NCBI GenBank assembly: GCA_963854835.1
Contig: OY978528.1
Coordinates: forward strand, 51,866,508 to 51,930,507
Direction of reading: 5' to 3'
Source of the DNA: Megamerina dolium
Lineage: Eukaryota; Arthropoda; Insecta; Diptera; Megamerinidae
Length of the DNA: 64,000 bases
Positions 36,441-47,697 of the stretch are shown here, piece by piece (the first letter of the stretch is position 1; the number at the start of each line of letters is the position of its first letter). The translations under genes were made by a program, and so were the position numbers. The notes under the pieces are model-generated. The model was not told where the DNA came from and searched no databases. It saw nothing but the letters and a program-made list of their open reading frames with translations.

Positions 36441-38310
36441 GAGAGAGGACTATATTCGCTCCATCTGAGGTCCGTTCTTTGGGACAGGACATCAGGAAAG
36501 TATGTGTTTAGTAGTTGTAATGTTTTCATAATGCTCGACGTCGAAGTTTTATCTGATTTCTTCAGAACATTCGGAATGTGTGGTAAAGTGGATTGACATT
36601 GGATCGACCAATTCAATAGACTTTATTCGGGAAGAGAAAAATATTTACTCTTAGACAATGTTATGGAAAAGCTTTTAAAGATCTGTGCGCTTGAGCTAAG
36701 GTAAAATGATATCATAATAGCTCTTTCGTTTTGAATTGGTTAATATATGTAAGTAGATGACTTTCAAACATGAACAAATTCCCAGGTAACATTTAAATAT
36801 GAATAGTTTTGTATTAAATATGTTTGTTAGTTAAAGAAATACGTACAAAAATTTATTTTCAAAAAGTTCATCTGCACAAGTTCAATGTTATTATTCAACA
36901 AGCCCACATTTAACATTTGTTTTAAACTCGTTATATTTAATAACATTCGTTTATTGTTATACAACTCGTATCTATTGTTGTATACAATAATTTGTACCAT
37001 TGAACTATAGATTAATGCTAAACTGTTGGTGGACATTTAAGAAACGTGTTTCAGTTTGGTTTCTTGTTTTTTTTTTAAATTCAATGTTATAACCACAAAA
37101 TAGTAGGTAATGATTCATAATAAAGGTATTCCCTGAGCAGCTTTTTTTGTGGTACGAATATATGTATGATACATACAATAAGTAGGTATATATTACTATT
37201 TAATTACATACCGGTAAATAAATATTTCGTAGAAAAGAAAATATTGTCATTAAAAATGCATTACTTCTTTCTTTTTATCTTAAAACAATGTACGGTTTTT
37301 TGTTAATTTCATTTATGGGTAAAATATATACGATAATAATAATTAATGCCCAAAAGTACATTGGCGTGTGTCTAGCATATGTTTTGTTTCTGCGTATTTT
37401 TTAAACAAATTTTTTTCCCTCTGGTCCACCAGCTGAAATAATTTCCTTGTGTAGCTCATTGGTAATTTTCTTTAACTTAGAAATCTTTTAATATCTCATA
37501 ATTAATTCGTTATATAAAAGTGACTAATAACACTAAGAAAATAGAGATTATATATTAACTTTTGGTAGATTTGCAACTAAAGTGGAAGATGTCCAATGGG
37601 AATATATGCCATGCATTACTCTTTTCATATAAGAGAAGATATATGAAACCGATCGTAAGAAAATACGCATCCAAAATAAGCGAACTGGGAATGCATACAT
37701 TTGATTTGTTTCAGTTCTGTTGGTTCCTATTCTTGCTGAGCGACAAAGTTTATTCGTCACTTCTTTTTCGAATTTCACTTCTCTGCAAAATTTATATCAT
37801 GAACAAATGATATTTTTTGACATTTTTTAGTTTTCCATATATTTAACCACTTCCAATTAATTTTCGGACAATGTCTTCGGCATTTTAAATAGCAATTAAA
37901 AACAAATAATCAAATTTTATTATTTTTGTATTTATTTAATATATTTTATATATTCTAATATATTTAAGTATTTATCGTTTATTGTAATAAATAATTATTA
38001 CAATAAATGTGAAAAAGTAACTAAACGTTATTTCTTATCCAATTTCTAATAATCTAGGTCATATATCTCTAGTATGTACAGAAAAGATACTATGTTGAGA
38101 AGTGTATAGTTATACTCGTATACACAAAACGCATGATATGATTTCGTGTTACTTTTGTCATTCATTCAAACATTCCTCTTTCCCACTTAGTGCATTCGTA
38201 CGTACTTCATACGTCATGCATATGTCAATATTTATGTGTACTAGAGTCCGGCACGACTGACTACTGTATCGTACGAGTCGAGTACAAATACTCATGTTTA
38301 CGATGCCGCG
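36441..38310. other. AT-rich spacer
   Basis: No family match was recognised. The part 36441-36700 is slightly less AT-rich but gives no readable protein. Confidence 0.45.
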
Positions 38311-38500
38311 ATATACATGGTGTTTTTTGAGAGCTTGAGAATTCTGAGGAATGTAGCCTCATCTTGTTGAAATCAAATGTCGTCGATGTTTAGCTGATCA
38401 ATTTTTGGAAACAAAAAGAGAGTTAGCATGGATCGAAAACACTTGCCGGTCACCGTAACGGCAGCTCCTTTCTCATTTCGCCAGCGTGCAAACCATATGT
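38310..38500 (-). pseudogene. Tc1/mariner-type transposase core fragment
   Basis: Minus-strand reading NEKGAAVTVTGKCFRSMLTL, then FLFPKIDQLNIDDI, a stop, then FQQDEAT. It corresponds to the core stretch between the VWCG block and the second catalytic aspartate (FQQDGAT in active relatives). It is isolated, without recognisable ends. Confidence 0.65.
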
Positions 38501-38754
38501 CAAAGCACTGTTTCGGCATATGGATTTGTTGTTGTTTAAATTATTGTCTTATTTAGTGTTTATTTATCTTAGAGTCTGCGGAAGTATTTAATGCTGTAGT
38601 ATCTTGATTTGTTTTCATTATCTAGAGTTGGTTCTTCTACGTTGTTGTCACTTCGCTGTAATATGTTGTTCATTATATTTCTAATGAGATACGTTGGATA
38701 ACTATTCGCCTTTAATACTCGTATATTTTGTATTTTCTTGATAGAATGAGAACA

Positions 38755-38945
38755 AACTGGATTACGATAAAAGAAGGTTCTAGGGTGTTGCCACAGAGTA
38801 TAAATAGGGCGAGTTTGTTGGCAAACGAATAAATTCAATTCAGAAATTGATCGAGGTAACATCACATAATAGCAAGTTAAAAGTAGCAAGTAACTAAAAG
38901 TATCGTTAAAATAAATTATTATTGTATATAATTTGTCAAAGCACA
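38755..38945 (+). repeat. Family A repeat copy (3' truncated)
   Basis: It starts near 'ttacgataaaagaaggttct' and continues through 'gttgccacagagtataaata', a TATA-box-like word. It follows the family to 'aaaataaattattattgta' and then diverges. The outer ~80 bp is missing. Confidence 0.7.
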
Positions 38946-39562
38946 AATTTTTGTGTGGAAAGGACGACAAGCAATGAGTACAAACGACTTTATTGACGAT
39001 GCATGATAAGACGAGCCAAATTTACAGTAAGAATATCGAACTCGTCCGCGTCGTACTCGGCGATGCTTAGATGAGTACAATTTTACGTACCGGCGGTGGA
39101 CTCTAACGTTTACTACGTGTTAACTTACGATAATTTTTTCGAATATGTAACATATGCAGTCTATTGGTTTCATGAATCATTTCTGAATGAAAGCTACAAA
39201 GATCATGCTATATCGTTGTTTTATGTCATATGAATCATTTGAATATAAGTGATTAAAATAAATTATATATACAAATATGTACCATTTTCATTTATAAAAT
39301 TGTTAAAAAGTACTGATGTCTTTGGGCATCCAAATCGTTCAGCATCATTGGCGCTTGTGCGAGATTATTCCATTAAAAAAATCAATAAACTTGAAAGTTT
39401 GTTTCATCTCACTGCTGTAACTTCTAAGTTCGTAAACAAAAGTGGATGAAATTTTGACAGATATCTAATGAAGGAGGAAGGCTTTTATGAATGATTCACA
39501 TTAACGCATACTAATGCCATCTCTGAAGATTATTCCAACCTTTTGGACCAGCAGGAAAATAA
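38946..39562. other. Spacer without recognised content
   Basis: No coding or repeat family recognised. Confidence 0.45.
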
Positions 39563-40990
39563 TTAACTTTGAATACCTAAAAAACCGAAAAATGCATTTT
39601 TCTTAAAAAGGCCACCAGGATTCCAAGAACCACTGCCCACAATGGCCAATACACCCGTTTTCGAAATATCGCACCTTAGAGTTTTAAAGTTTATTTTACG
39701 TCTCATTATCATATCTATAGTGACGGATAATTGTTGGGAATATTCCCATATTTTTTTCCAACGAAATGTAATCGAGAGATCTGCGGCAGAGGTAATGGTC
39801 TTAGATTTAACGAGAACGGAGTTCAGGGCTTTGATAGCAGCTTGGCTGTCACTCAAGATGCAAATGTCTCTGTGAGAGACAGTGCTCTGCTTGGCCCAAG
39901 TGAGTGCAGTATTAATAGTTTTTACTCTTGGAAACAAGAAAGAAATTTGGAATTTCCTTTCCAATGCGTATATGGGGTTAACATAATCAAGAGATGTTTC
40001 GATATTGTATTGACCCAGAATACTTGCATGTCCAAAGAGCTTTGGTGTCCAGAGGTGCAAGCCTTTGATTCGTACTGCCGAGTTTGCTGCCATCTGTTTC
40101 CCGAATAAATCGAGTGGCGTGAAATGAAAAAGCGCTTCATGTAATGTTCTCCATGTACTTGCCGCTCTTTGTATTCTTTCCAAAGATTTGATATGAGAGG
40201 ATTTAGTGAGTGCAGTCCACCAAGCTAGGACCCCATATAAGAGTATTGGCCTCGTAACTGCTTTGTAGCAGTTACGAGTTCCAGTAAACAATTTTAGTTA
40301 CATTCTCCACCTTTAACCTATTGCCCTTCTACAGGCACAGAGTGCAGTGCTGGCTTTTTCAGCCCTGTCGATAATATTTTTCTTCCAATTTAATTTTCGG
40401 TCTAGGACTGTTCCTTGATATCGAGTTTCTTCTTTCAACATTAACGGGACCCCATTCAAACTAGTGGAAAACAACGTCATCGGCATAAACAATCACTCCG
40501 CACCCCTTCCTCTCTATTTCTCTAGGGAAGAGCACCCCTCCTTGCGGAGTTTCTCTTCTTACGCGTATTGTGGTGGTAGATCCCCCTAGCTCGGATGTTA
40601 CGAGTCTACTTTTTAGTAGCCTTTCTATCCATCTGCTAAGGATGAAAATTGTTGAAGGCTCCCTCAATATCCCTAGCACATGAAGCGCTGTTTTAACAGA
40701 CTTCCCCTTTGTGTAATCATGCTGAGAAGATGACAGCATATCTTTGCTTATGGTATGTCTCAAGTGTACATCTAGTAGTCTCTCTAGCGTTTTGAGTAGG
40801 AATGACGATAGACTGATCGGTCTAAAGTCCTTTGGGTTTGTGTAAGAGCTTTTTCCAGCTATAGGTATGAAGACAACCTTCACACGTCTCCACAACATAG
40901 GAATGTAACCTAGGCTGATGCAGGCCGTAAAAATCTGCTTCAGCCACGTAAGAACGTGCTGGGCAACTTATTGTAGCTGTGCTGGAATCA
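39563..40990 (-). pseudogene. LINE ORF2 fragment: reverse transcriptase and RNase H
   Basis: Minus strand, 5' near 40990. IFTACISLGYIPMLWRRVKV and FRPISLSSFLLKTLERLLD are RT motifs of I/R1/LOA-like insect LINEs. TPQGGVL then VYADDV is the RT active site; about 30 residues between them are deleted. After a broken segment, 40291-39563 encodes RPILLYGVLAWW, SHIKSLERIQRAAS, then LSDSQAAIKAL (RNase H). The end is scrambled. Three or more frame breaks and no ORF1 or endonuclease: a dead internal piece. The Harbinger element at 41152 lies just beyond its 5' end. Confidence 0.88.
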
Positions 40991-41374
40991 GACTTTCGAC
41001 ATTATTGTCAAAATTTTTCCAATAATGTCGGAATGAAATTTTGAAAAAAAAAAAAATTTCAACATGATTGAAAAAATGTTTGTAATAGTGACAAAAAATT
41101 AATTTCCGTATAGGACAAATTTTGACAGTATTTCGAAATCGATATTATTATTGCCCCTATTGCGGTTCATCACTCAACCCAGTTTGGTCGTCTTAGAGTC
41201 GACCCGACTTCAACAAGACCAAACTATTTTTTGGTATTGTGGTACACCACTGTTTTCGGTTGAAATTGTTATGGCGTTACCAGCTTAAAATATCACTTAT
41301 GACAGAAAAGTGGTCGATTAAAAGTAAAAATTAAGGAAATATACAATTGTGTTTTGCTGTGAAAATTATTTAAA

Positions 41375-41821
41375 ATGGATATTAGTGTAGATTTGTTTTA
41401 TGAAGATGAAAACGAAGACGCGAAAATTGATTTGCTACGCTTACGGAGAAAAATTCGTGATGACTCTAACCCTCTTGAACTACCTAGCGAAAAGTATAAA
41501 TATTGTTCAAAATAAATAAAAGCAAATAATAAATTTCTTTATAGATTTATTAGCTATTTTCGACTGAGCAAAGAGGCATTTTGCTTTTTGCTGGATGACG
41601 TAAAAGACCATTTCAAGAAATCTGTGCGTGTCGTATCTATACCACCAATATTGAAATTGTGTGCTGCTCTTAGATTTTGCGCTGATGGAAGCTACCAGAA
41701 GAGCAGCGGCAATGACTTCAATATAGGAGTGGCTCAATCTACAATGTCACTTGTTTTAAAAGAAGTATTAGATGTATTGGAGACGAAACAGACGCTGCAA
41801 GGAGTATCAGAAATAATATAA
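41375..41821 (+). pseudogene. Harbinger (HARBI1-like) transposase, N-terminal third, two exons
   Basis: Exon 1 is 41375-41493. A 51-bp intron with GTATAA…TTATAG (41494-41544) is followed by exon 2, 41545-41821. The join is in frame (…PSEKFISYFRLSK…), giving about 131 residues. Recognisable HARBI1 features are FRLSKEAFCFLLDDV and then ILKLCAALRFCADGSYQ, followed by GVAQSTMSLVLKEVLDVL. Full transposases are about 350-400 residues with a C-terminal DDE core; here the frame ends in a stop soon after the VLKEVLDVL helix and no acidic triad is left. The intron was read from splice signals only. Confidence 0.8.
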
Positions 41822-41955
41822 TGCGTTCTTTCCAAGCTCAATAAATTTATCTCTTATTTATTTTTTAAATTCATTTCAGTCTTTTTTGGTAAATGGAAGA
41901 TAACTTAAATTATTTAAAAAAAAAATCTTATTTTCTTAGATTCACGTCTACTTTG

Positions 41956-42095
41956 TTAGCTTGGATTCTGGTCCATTAGTTGAACAAGCCTCTCAAATTG
42001 AGCTTTGGTTGTAATTTTTAAACTTCTGAAAATGTATAAAATGTTGAGAAATTACAATATGAAGCCAAGCTAATTATTACTTACGATCTCTCCAT
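41956..42095 (-). pseudogene. Harbinger Myb/SANT-like accessory protein, first 26 codons
   Basis: Minus strand: ATG at 42095, exon 1 of 11 nt (42095-42085), intron with GTAAGT…TTTCAG (42084-42026, 59 bp), exon 2 from 42025 to a TAA at 41956. The joined reading MERSSLKITTKAQFERLVQL then MDQNPS resembles the start of the MADF/Myb-like DNA-binding proteins of Harbinger elements. These normally continue for 200 or more residues and help the transposase enter the nucleus and bind ends. Truncated by the internal deletion. Confidence 0.65.
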
Positions 42096-42336
42096 TATTT
42101 TTGGCTTTATTAGTTTAAAGTAAACTGCAACTGATGCAAACACAACTGCTTATGAGCAGTGGTGTATATTTAACGTGCTTGTCGACCAAACTGAAACAGA
42201 GTTGCAAACGGCAATACCACAAAAATAATGAACACAATCAAAAAAATCAGCCGCCAGTCGAGTTGAGAACGGCAATATGAATTTCTCGTCGGCGACCAAA
42301 CTGTTACAAAAGTTGTGAACCGCAATAGGGGCATAT

Positions 42337-42870
42337 ATTTCAATTTTTTAATTTTTTTACAATACCGGTAAAAAATCTGATCCACCTCAATAAACATTCA
42401 AGCTTTCTAAGTGGGGTATGCACACAAATTTCTTCTTCAACGCCAGTAAGTGAAATCGAGCAAGGTTTTGATTGTTTACTTTCATCTTACTTCATTTTAA
42501 TGGCAGGAATTTTAATAAAAAAGGGTGTGAATCAGAAAATACAATAAACAACGATAAACAAAAGCATTGAAAGCAATAACAAATCACATATACATATTGT
42601 TCAATATACAAATGTATGTATGAGCATGAATGTGTAAAGATAATTATTAAAATCGCTATTATCGTTGTTTGTTTTCTTTTCAGAATCTTTGTAAACGTAC
42701 ATACTACATACTATTAATAATAAGTGCTCGTGGAATATTTGGAACACAATTTTATTTCAAATTTTTGTTAGAAGAGAAATTGACGAATGATTATTAATAA
42801 TTTTATTTCATCGAGAATCCAATATTTTATATATGTACCGCTATGTGCACACGTATATACATACATACAT
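42337..42870. other. AT-rich spacer
   Basis: Nothing recognised; a few TACATACA words near 42700 and 42850. Confidence 0.45.
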
Positions 42871-42872
42871 AT

Positions 42873-43390
42873 AAGGTGCGACAAATATGTATTAAGACTC
42901 GAACCATACCTCAACAACCAACAGCGCCATCTATGTGTGAGTACATACGTTTTGAAGCTTCAACCTTCCTCTACTAAGTGTCAAACTTTCATGGCATTTG
43001 GTTGACATTTAATGTTTATTGACATTCATTTTACAAAACACGTGTTCGTTTGATGTTGAAATTTTAACATGAAATTTAACACACAGCACTCATTGTTCCG
43101 TCAATTTTTGCCTCGGAATCAGGTCTGTGTGTTGAATCACCCGTCATATTCACCTGATTTGTCACCGTGAGACTTCTTTTTGTTCCCAAAACTGAAATTG
43201 AAGTTGAAGGGCACTGGCGGCAATTCCGAAAAATAAGCTGGAACACGCGTTTGAATCACTATTAAATCGATGTAATAAGTGTATTCAATCAGGAGGAGAA
43301 TATTTCGAATAAATATACCGAAAAATTAGCAGATATCGTGTTTTAATTGTGTTTTCTAGAGGCAGTCTTAATACATAATTGTCACACCTT
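42873..43390 (+). mobile_element. 518-bp mariner-type deletion derivative with TIRs
   Basis: Left AAGGTGCGACAAATATG and right inverse complement AAGGTGTGACAATTATG match, and both continue into TATTAAGACT, giving ~27-bp inverted repeats. The interior reads VLNHPSYSPDLSP, a TGA in place of the usual cysteine codon, then DFFLFPKLKLKLKG, the region around the third catalytic aspartate of a DD34D transposase. The N-terminal two-thirds is gone. Nonautonomous and inactive. Confidence 0.8.
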
Positions 43391-43750
43391 GTATGTTCAT
43401 GCAAAGCTTTTATGTATATAAGATAAGTTTATTTGTTATCTACTTGTAATATAAGTATTTCGTTCAAAAATGCCTGCAAAATATTATTGTTATTCTTGCA
43501 CTTTTATTTATAAATATTTTGATGGAGAGGAAATTAAGTTTATTTTTGGTCTGATAAAGGTATATATGTACTTATACATGTGTATATTATTCTATTTTAA
43601 ATAGCCTGCATTGCAAGTCGAGACCATATTGATTTAGTGCTTTCATTTGTTGTATCTATATAGACTCGTGGCAGGTTTGGAAAATTGTACATATATATGT
43701 GTTAATTATTCATTAAAAAACACCACGTCATGAGATTTAACCATATCTAA
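43391..43750. other. Short spacer
   Basis: AT-rich, nothing recognised. Confidence 0.45.
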
Positions 43751-43751
43751 G

Positions 43752-44112
43752 TGGGTGCCGTAGCTCAGTGGTTAGTGTGTTCGCCTTCTGATCTGTAGGT
43801 CGGTGGTTCAATCCCCGGCTGATGCATAACAAATTTAATATCGATAAGATTTTTCTTTCGAACGGTACCCACCTGTCGGCAAGCAATTGGCAATTCTTCC
43901 GACAGTAACAATTTGCCATGAAAAAGCTTCTTAAAGAACTCTGTGACAAAGCTCAGAAAAAGTGATGTCACAAGTGTTCTGCCGTTCGGAACCGGCGAAA
44001 ATAAGTAGGTCCCTTCTAATATTGTCCAAAATTTAAGACGCACAACAGTAATGGAAGAGAAGCTCGGCCAATGAGCCCTTTGGGGCTTTATGTGACCACA
44101 TATTTATTTATT
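43752..44112 (+). mobile_element. tRNA-derived SINE, type I tail, full length
   Basis: The head GGGTGCCGTAGCTCAGTGG is intact, with A-box TAGCTCAGTGG and B-box GGTTCAATCCC. The body ends GACCACATATTTATTTATTT. A clear target duplication could not be fixed, though short 'taag' words flank both sides. Confidence 0.9.
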
Positions 44113-44189
44113 TTTTAAGTTGTTTTATCGCGTCCGTATCACTATTGTTTTCGCTATTGTTTTCGCAATGATCAAGAGTGTCGTGACGC

Positions 44190-45655
44190 TACCGCAGAGA
44201 AACACGCCGCCTGTGGTAAAACCTTGGGTGCATGTGCTAGCGAGTTGTTAAGGATTGGTACAGAGAGAAGAGGAGCGCAGAGAGACGTATTTTAAGGCGT
44301 AAGAAGGGGGAATAAGAAAGATGCGAGTGTAAGGAGATAGAGATGAGTGGAGTCAGGAATGAAACTCGAAAATTTTTCGAGAATATCAAGCGCATTCATG
44401 GTGATTCAAATCCAGGAGCCTCTTCCTGTCGTGACAAAAATGGGAATCTGGTTACAGATGTCCGGAATGTACTGAGTCTATGGAGGGAACACTTCTCAAC
44501 GGTAATAAATGGCAACGGTTCGAACGATTCCGCCAGTAGAGGAGATCTCTCGAACTCCTCAATCATGGTTGATGGTATTGATGTTCCACCACTCGACCAT
44601 GACTAGGTCAGAGAGGCCATTTTTAGGTTGAAAAACCACAAGGCCATACGTGCTGATGACCTGTCTGCCGAGTTGTTTAAGACTGGAGGCGATGAGCTGC
44701 TCCAGTCGGCATGCACCAACACCAGCTCATAAGCCAGACATGGTCGTGGAATAAGTTTTCTTAACAACGTATATAAGGTCCTATCGAGCGTACTGTGTGA
44801 AAGATTGAAGCCTATGCTTAACAAACTGATTGGACCTTATCAGTGTGGCATCAGTCCTTGTAAATCTACCATCGAACAGATTTTCACATTACGCCAAATC
44901 CTGGAGAAGACCCAAGAGAAACAGATCGTCGCACACCATCCATTTGTTGACTATAAAGCCGCTTTCGACAATACGATAAGGGCTTATCTCTACACACCAT
45001 TGTCTGAGTTCGGAATTACTGCGAAGCACATTCGTCTTTTGCAGAATGACACTGTATAACTCCCGTTGTGCAGTAAGCATTGGGAAGGACCTCTCCCCGC
45101 CTTTAATACCGACGAGGTTTCAGACAAGGTGATTCGTTATAGTGCGACTTCTTCAATATTATTATGGAGAAAATAAAAAAAGCTGATGATCTACATAATG
45201 GCACTATCTTCAACATAGGTGTCATGTTGTTAGCGTATGCCGATGACGTTGACGTAATCTGCATAAACCCGACCTTGTCAGTGTAGTATTCTCAGGGTTG
45301 AAAAAGAGTCGCGCCGAATGGGTCTAAGGGTGTACGAGGGCAAGACGAAGTACCTAGCGTCAACAAACATAGAGTCCCGGCATCTTGAACAGAATATCAC
45401 TGTTGATAACTACGCCTTTGAAGTAGTGAAGAACTTTGTCTATCTCGGAACTATCATTAACACTGTCATTAGACGTCAACATGAAAATATCGCGAAGGAT
45501 CACTCTTGCAAACAGGTGCTACTTTGGGCTAAGTAAGCAATTGGGAACTTGAGTCTTTTCTCGAGAAACGAAAACCACACTCCCTCATCATGCTTGTTCT
45601 CACAAATATGCCGAAGCTTAGTTACTCCACCTCAGATAAGAGAATTCCGAAAACC
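44190..45655 (+). pseudogene. RTE-type LINE copy 1 (5'-truncated, internally deleted)
   Basis: It starts within the endonuclease-RT linker (NETRKFFENIKRIHG, ASSCRDKNGNLVTDV, LWREHFSTVING), then ADDLSAELFKTGGDELL. A deletion leads into YKVLSSVLCERLKPMLNKLI, GPYQCGISPCKSTIEQIFTL, RQILEKTQEKQI, DYKAAFDN, then GDSL-stop-CDFFN and LAYADDVDVI (RT active site). The thumb-side piece is GKTKYLASTN through ITVDNYAFEVVKNFVYLGT. The frame is broken many times. This encodes the endonuclease/RT protein of an RTE-clade LINE. A TAG at 45140-45142 replaces the usual serine codon, exactly as in copy 2. Confidence 0.88.
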
Positions 45656-47149
45656 CTTTTTATCTAATCATTAAAAACTTATAAAAATAGCCGATAAGCG
45701 TTGCTTTTTGAAGTTAGCAAAACAAACTAGGAGCGATAGATGCCATGGGCTCGTACTCAACCCCCCAAATTCAATATAATGTGACTGCCTTGGCCCGTCG
45801 GACAGCATAATTTCTTATTGTGAGGTTATATAATTCAAAAATCAACAGATCAGGACGACACTGGAAAAAATGTCATTTTAGCGAGGTGGAACTCGGTATA
45901 TAAGAATAATTTTGCAATTGATATTAAGAATGTGATAATAGACATAGTCGGATGAAAGCCATGACTACTTCCTATACAAAAGTATACTTTCAAATTTTTT
46001 ATTTTCGGACTCAGATACATCGAGCTAATACTCGTAAACGACAAGAGTGCCTTATCATACAATACATTTCAAAGTATACTTACATGATGATTTCGTTTTG
46101 AAACATGTCAATGTATTAGCAAAATAAAAGTAAAACGTATTCCAGATTAATTCCACAACTTTTAATTGTATCACTTTTGTGTTTTTATAATTATATAAAT
46201 TCCATATATGTTAGTACGTCAAAACGTATTTATACTGCTTCACTTTATTTTTAATCAAACACAGATATTTCTTCAATTCTCATTAGGTACTTGTAACACT
46301 TTCCATTGTAAAGCACTTTTCATCGAATACATTATTAAAATTAGTTACGAATGGAATTATTTTAATTACAAAGTTGTAAACACAACATATATGTGTATAT
46401 ACATTATTTTTTTCCCACTCTTCACTTCTCAATTTCCACTTGCATTGCATTCCACTTGCATTGCGACCATATGAAAGTGCACATGGTTCACCATGTATTG
46501 ATAAAAAAACATGTTGCAGAGCTGGTAGTACTCGTATGATCAGCTACACTACAATAATACGTATTTCTTATGTACGACTACTATAAGATGCGGCAAATAT
46601 GATTGACTAACTGATCACATCATATTTTGGGGTATGAGTATCTACTATGCATTGTAGTAGAACCATCTTGAGCTACAGCGTTAACGTGAGACTTAAAGAT
46701 GGGCAAATGTTGATGGTGCATGATGACGACACTCACATAATGTAATCAATAGAATTTGATTTGATTCATTATTCACAATTCAACACTATTACATTATAAA
46801 TGAATTTGCAACAATGCATAATTTGCAATTAGATTTCGAAAGAAAAGCTTTTACTTTTTCCGCTTTATCACGCTAATAATAATGATACATTTATGTATTT
46901 ATATAGTACATAAGTACTTATAACAGCAACGTACACAATAACGTTCGACATAAGACTAAACTATTGTAACTCAGAAAATACGTTGACGTTCATTCGTTTA
47001 TCGAAATGAAAGACATGGATGTTTGTATGTAAAGCACACATGTATTTGTATGTAGTATACCGTAAAAAAGCTTTTAATTTGATCGTCTGTTTGCTGACTC
47101 GGTTGTTTGCGGTCATAGCTCAATGGTACATCATCATGGTAAAGTCCAA

Positions 47150-47210
<61 letters not shown>

Positions 47211-47697
47211 TTGTTAACTGTAACGGACACTTTATATGAAATACCAATTCTGACAGACAATCAGACGGTCTGTAGCACGATAGCATAAGTAAGTTTTGTT
47301 TTTCCTTTGGTCCAGAGATGCTGTAGGTAAGTACACTTAATTGCAACAAATCATATGAGAATTCACAGAATTCACTTTGACGAAGAAATCAATTGATACT
47401 TTACTCACTAGTATAAATAAACGAAAGAAAACGCTGGTTAGTCTTCTTGCGAGCAATAAGTGTGGGATCTGTAAGCGTACCTAATCTATGCATATATGAA
47501 CATTATGATGAGTCAAATAGTGTGAACAAAACTTTGTATAATTTCAAGCATTTTTTCTCACCAAAGCATGTAAAAGTTCATAAAAAGCGATGAATAATCA
47601 CATAGCTGTCTGGGAATCGTCCCAAGAGCAAAGGAATATATAATCTACTCCTATTACTTTTTCTTCACCAACATTTCCTGCGAACATACTTATTCTC
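45656..47697. other. AT-rich stretch with an AAT microsatellite
   Basis: Nothing recognised except the (AAT)n tract at 47149-47209. The long poly-isoleucine and poly-leucine frames across that tract are compositional. Confidence 0.5.
47149..47209. repeat. (AAT)n microsatellite, about 20 units
   Basis: An uninterrupted AAT/ATA run of roughly 60 bp. Likely polymorphic in length. Confidence 0.95.

Larger units (their letters stand above)
41152..42333. mobile_element. PIF/Harbinger deletion derivative carrying two gene 5' ends
   Basis: Terminal inverted repeats begin TGCCCCTATTGCGGTTCA at 41152 and end with the inverse complement at 42333. The triplet TAT flanks both ends (41149-41151, 42334-42336). 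PIF/Harbinger elements make 3-bp duplications, usually TWA, so TAT is a slight deviation. Subterminal 'cgaccaaact' words repeat near both ends. Inside, a transposase 5' portion (+, 41375-41821) and a Myb/SANT-like gene 5' portion (-, 42095-41956) converge; the DDE core and remaining sequence are deleted. This two-gene layout is the hallmark of the superfamily. Confidence 0.85.

Noticed and set aside
39731..40108. 125-codon plus-strand frame
   Set aside because: Antisense of the LINE RT/RNase H piece on the minus strand.
43753..43830. tRNA-gene-like heads
   Set aside because: A- and B-boxes are present, but the anticodon and acceptor stems do not pair well and each is fused to the SINE body, so these are SINE heads and not tRNA genes.
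47019..47349. Frames with poly-Ile or poly-Leu
   Set aside because: Produced by the (AAT)n microsatellite.
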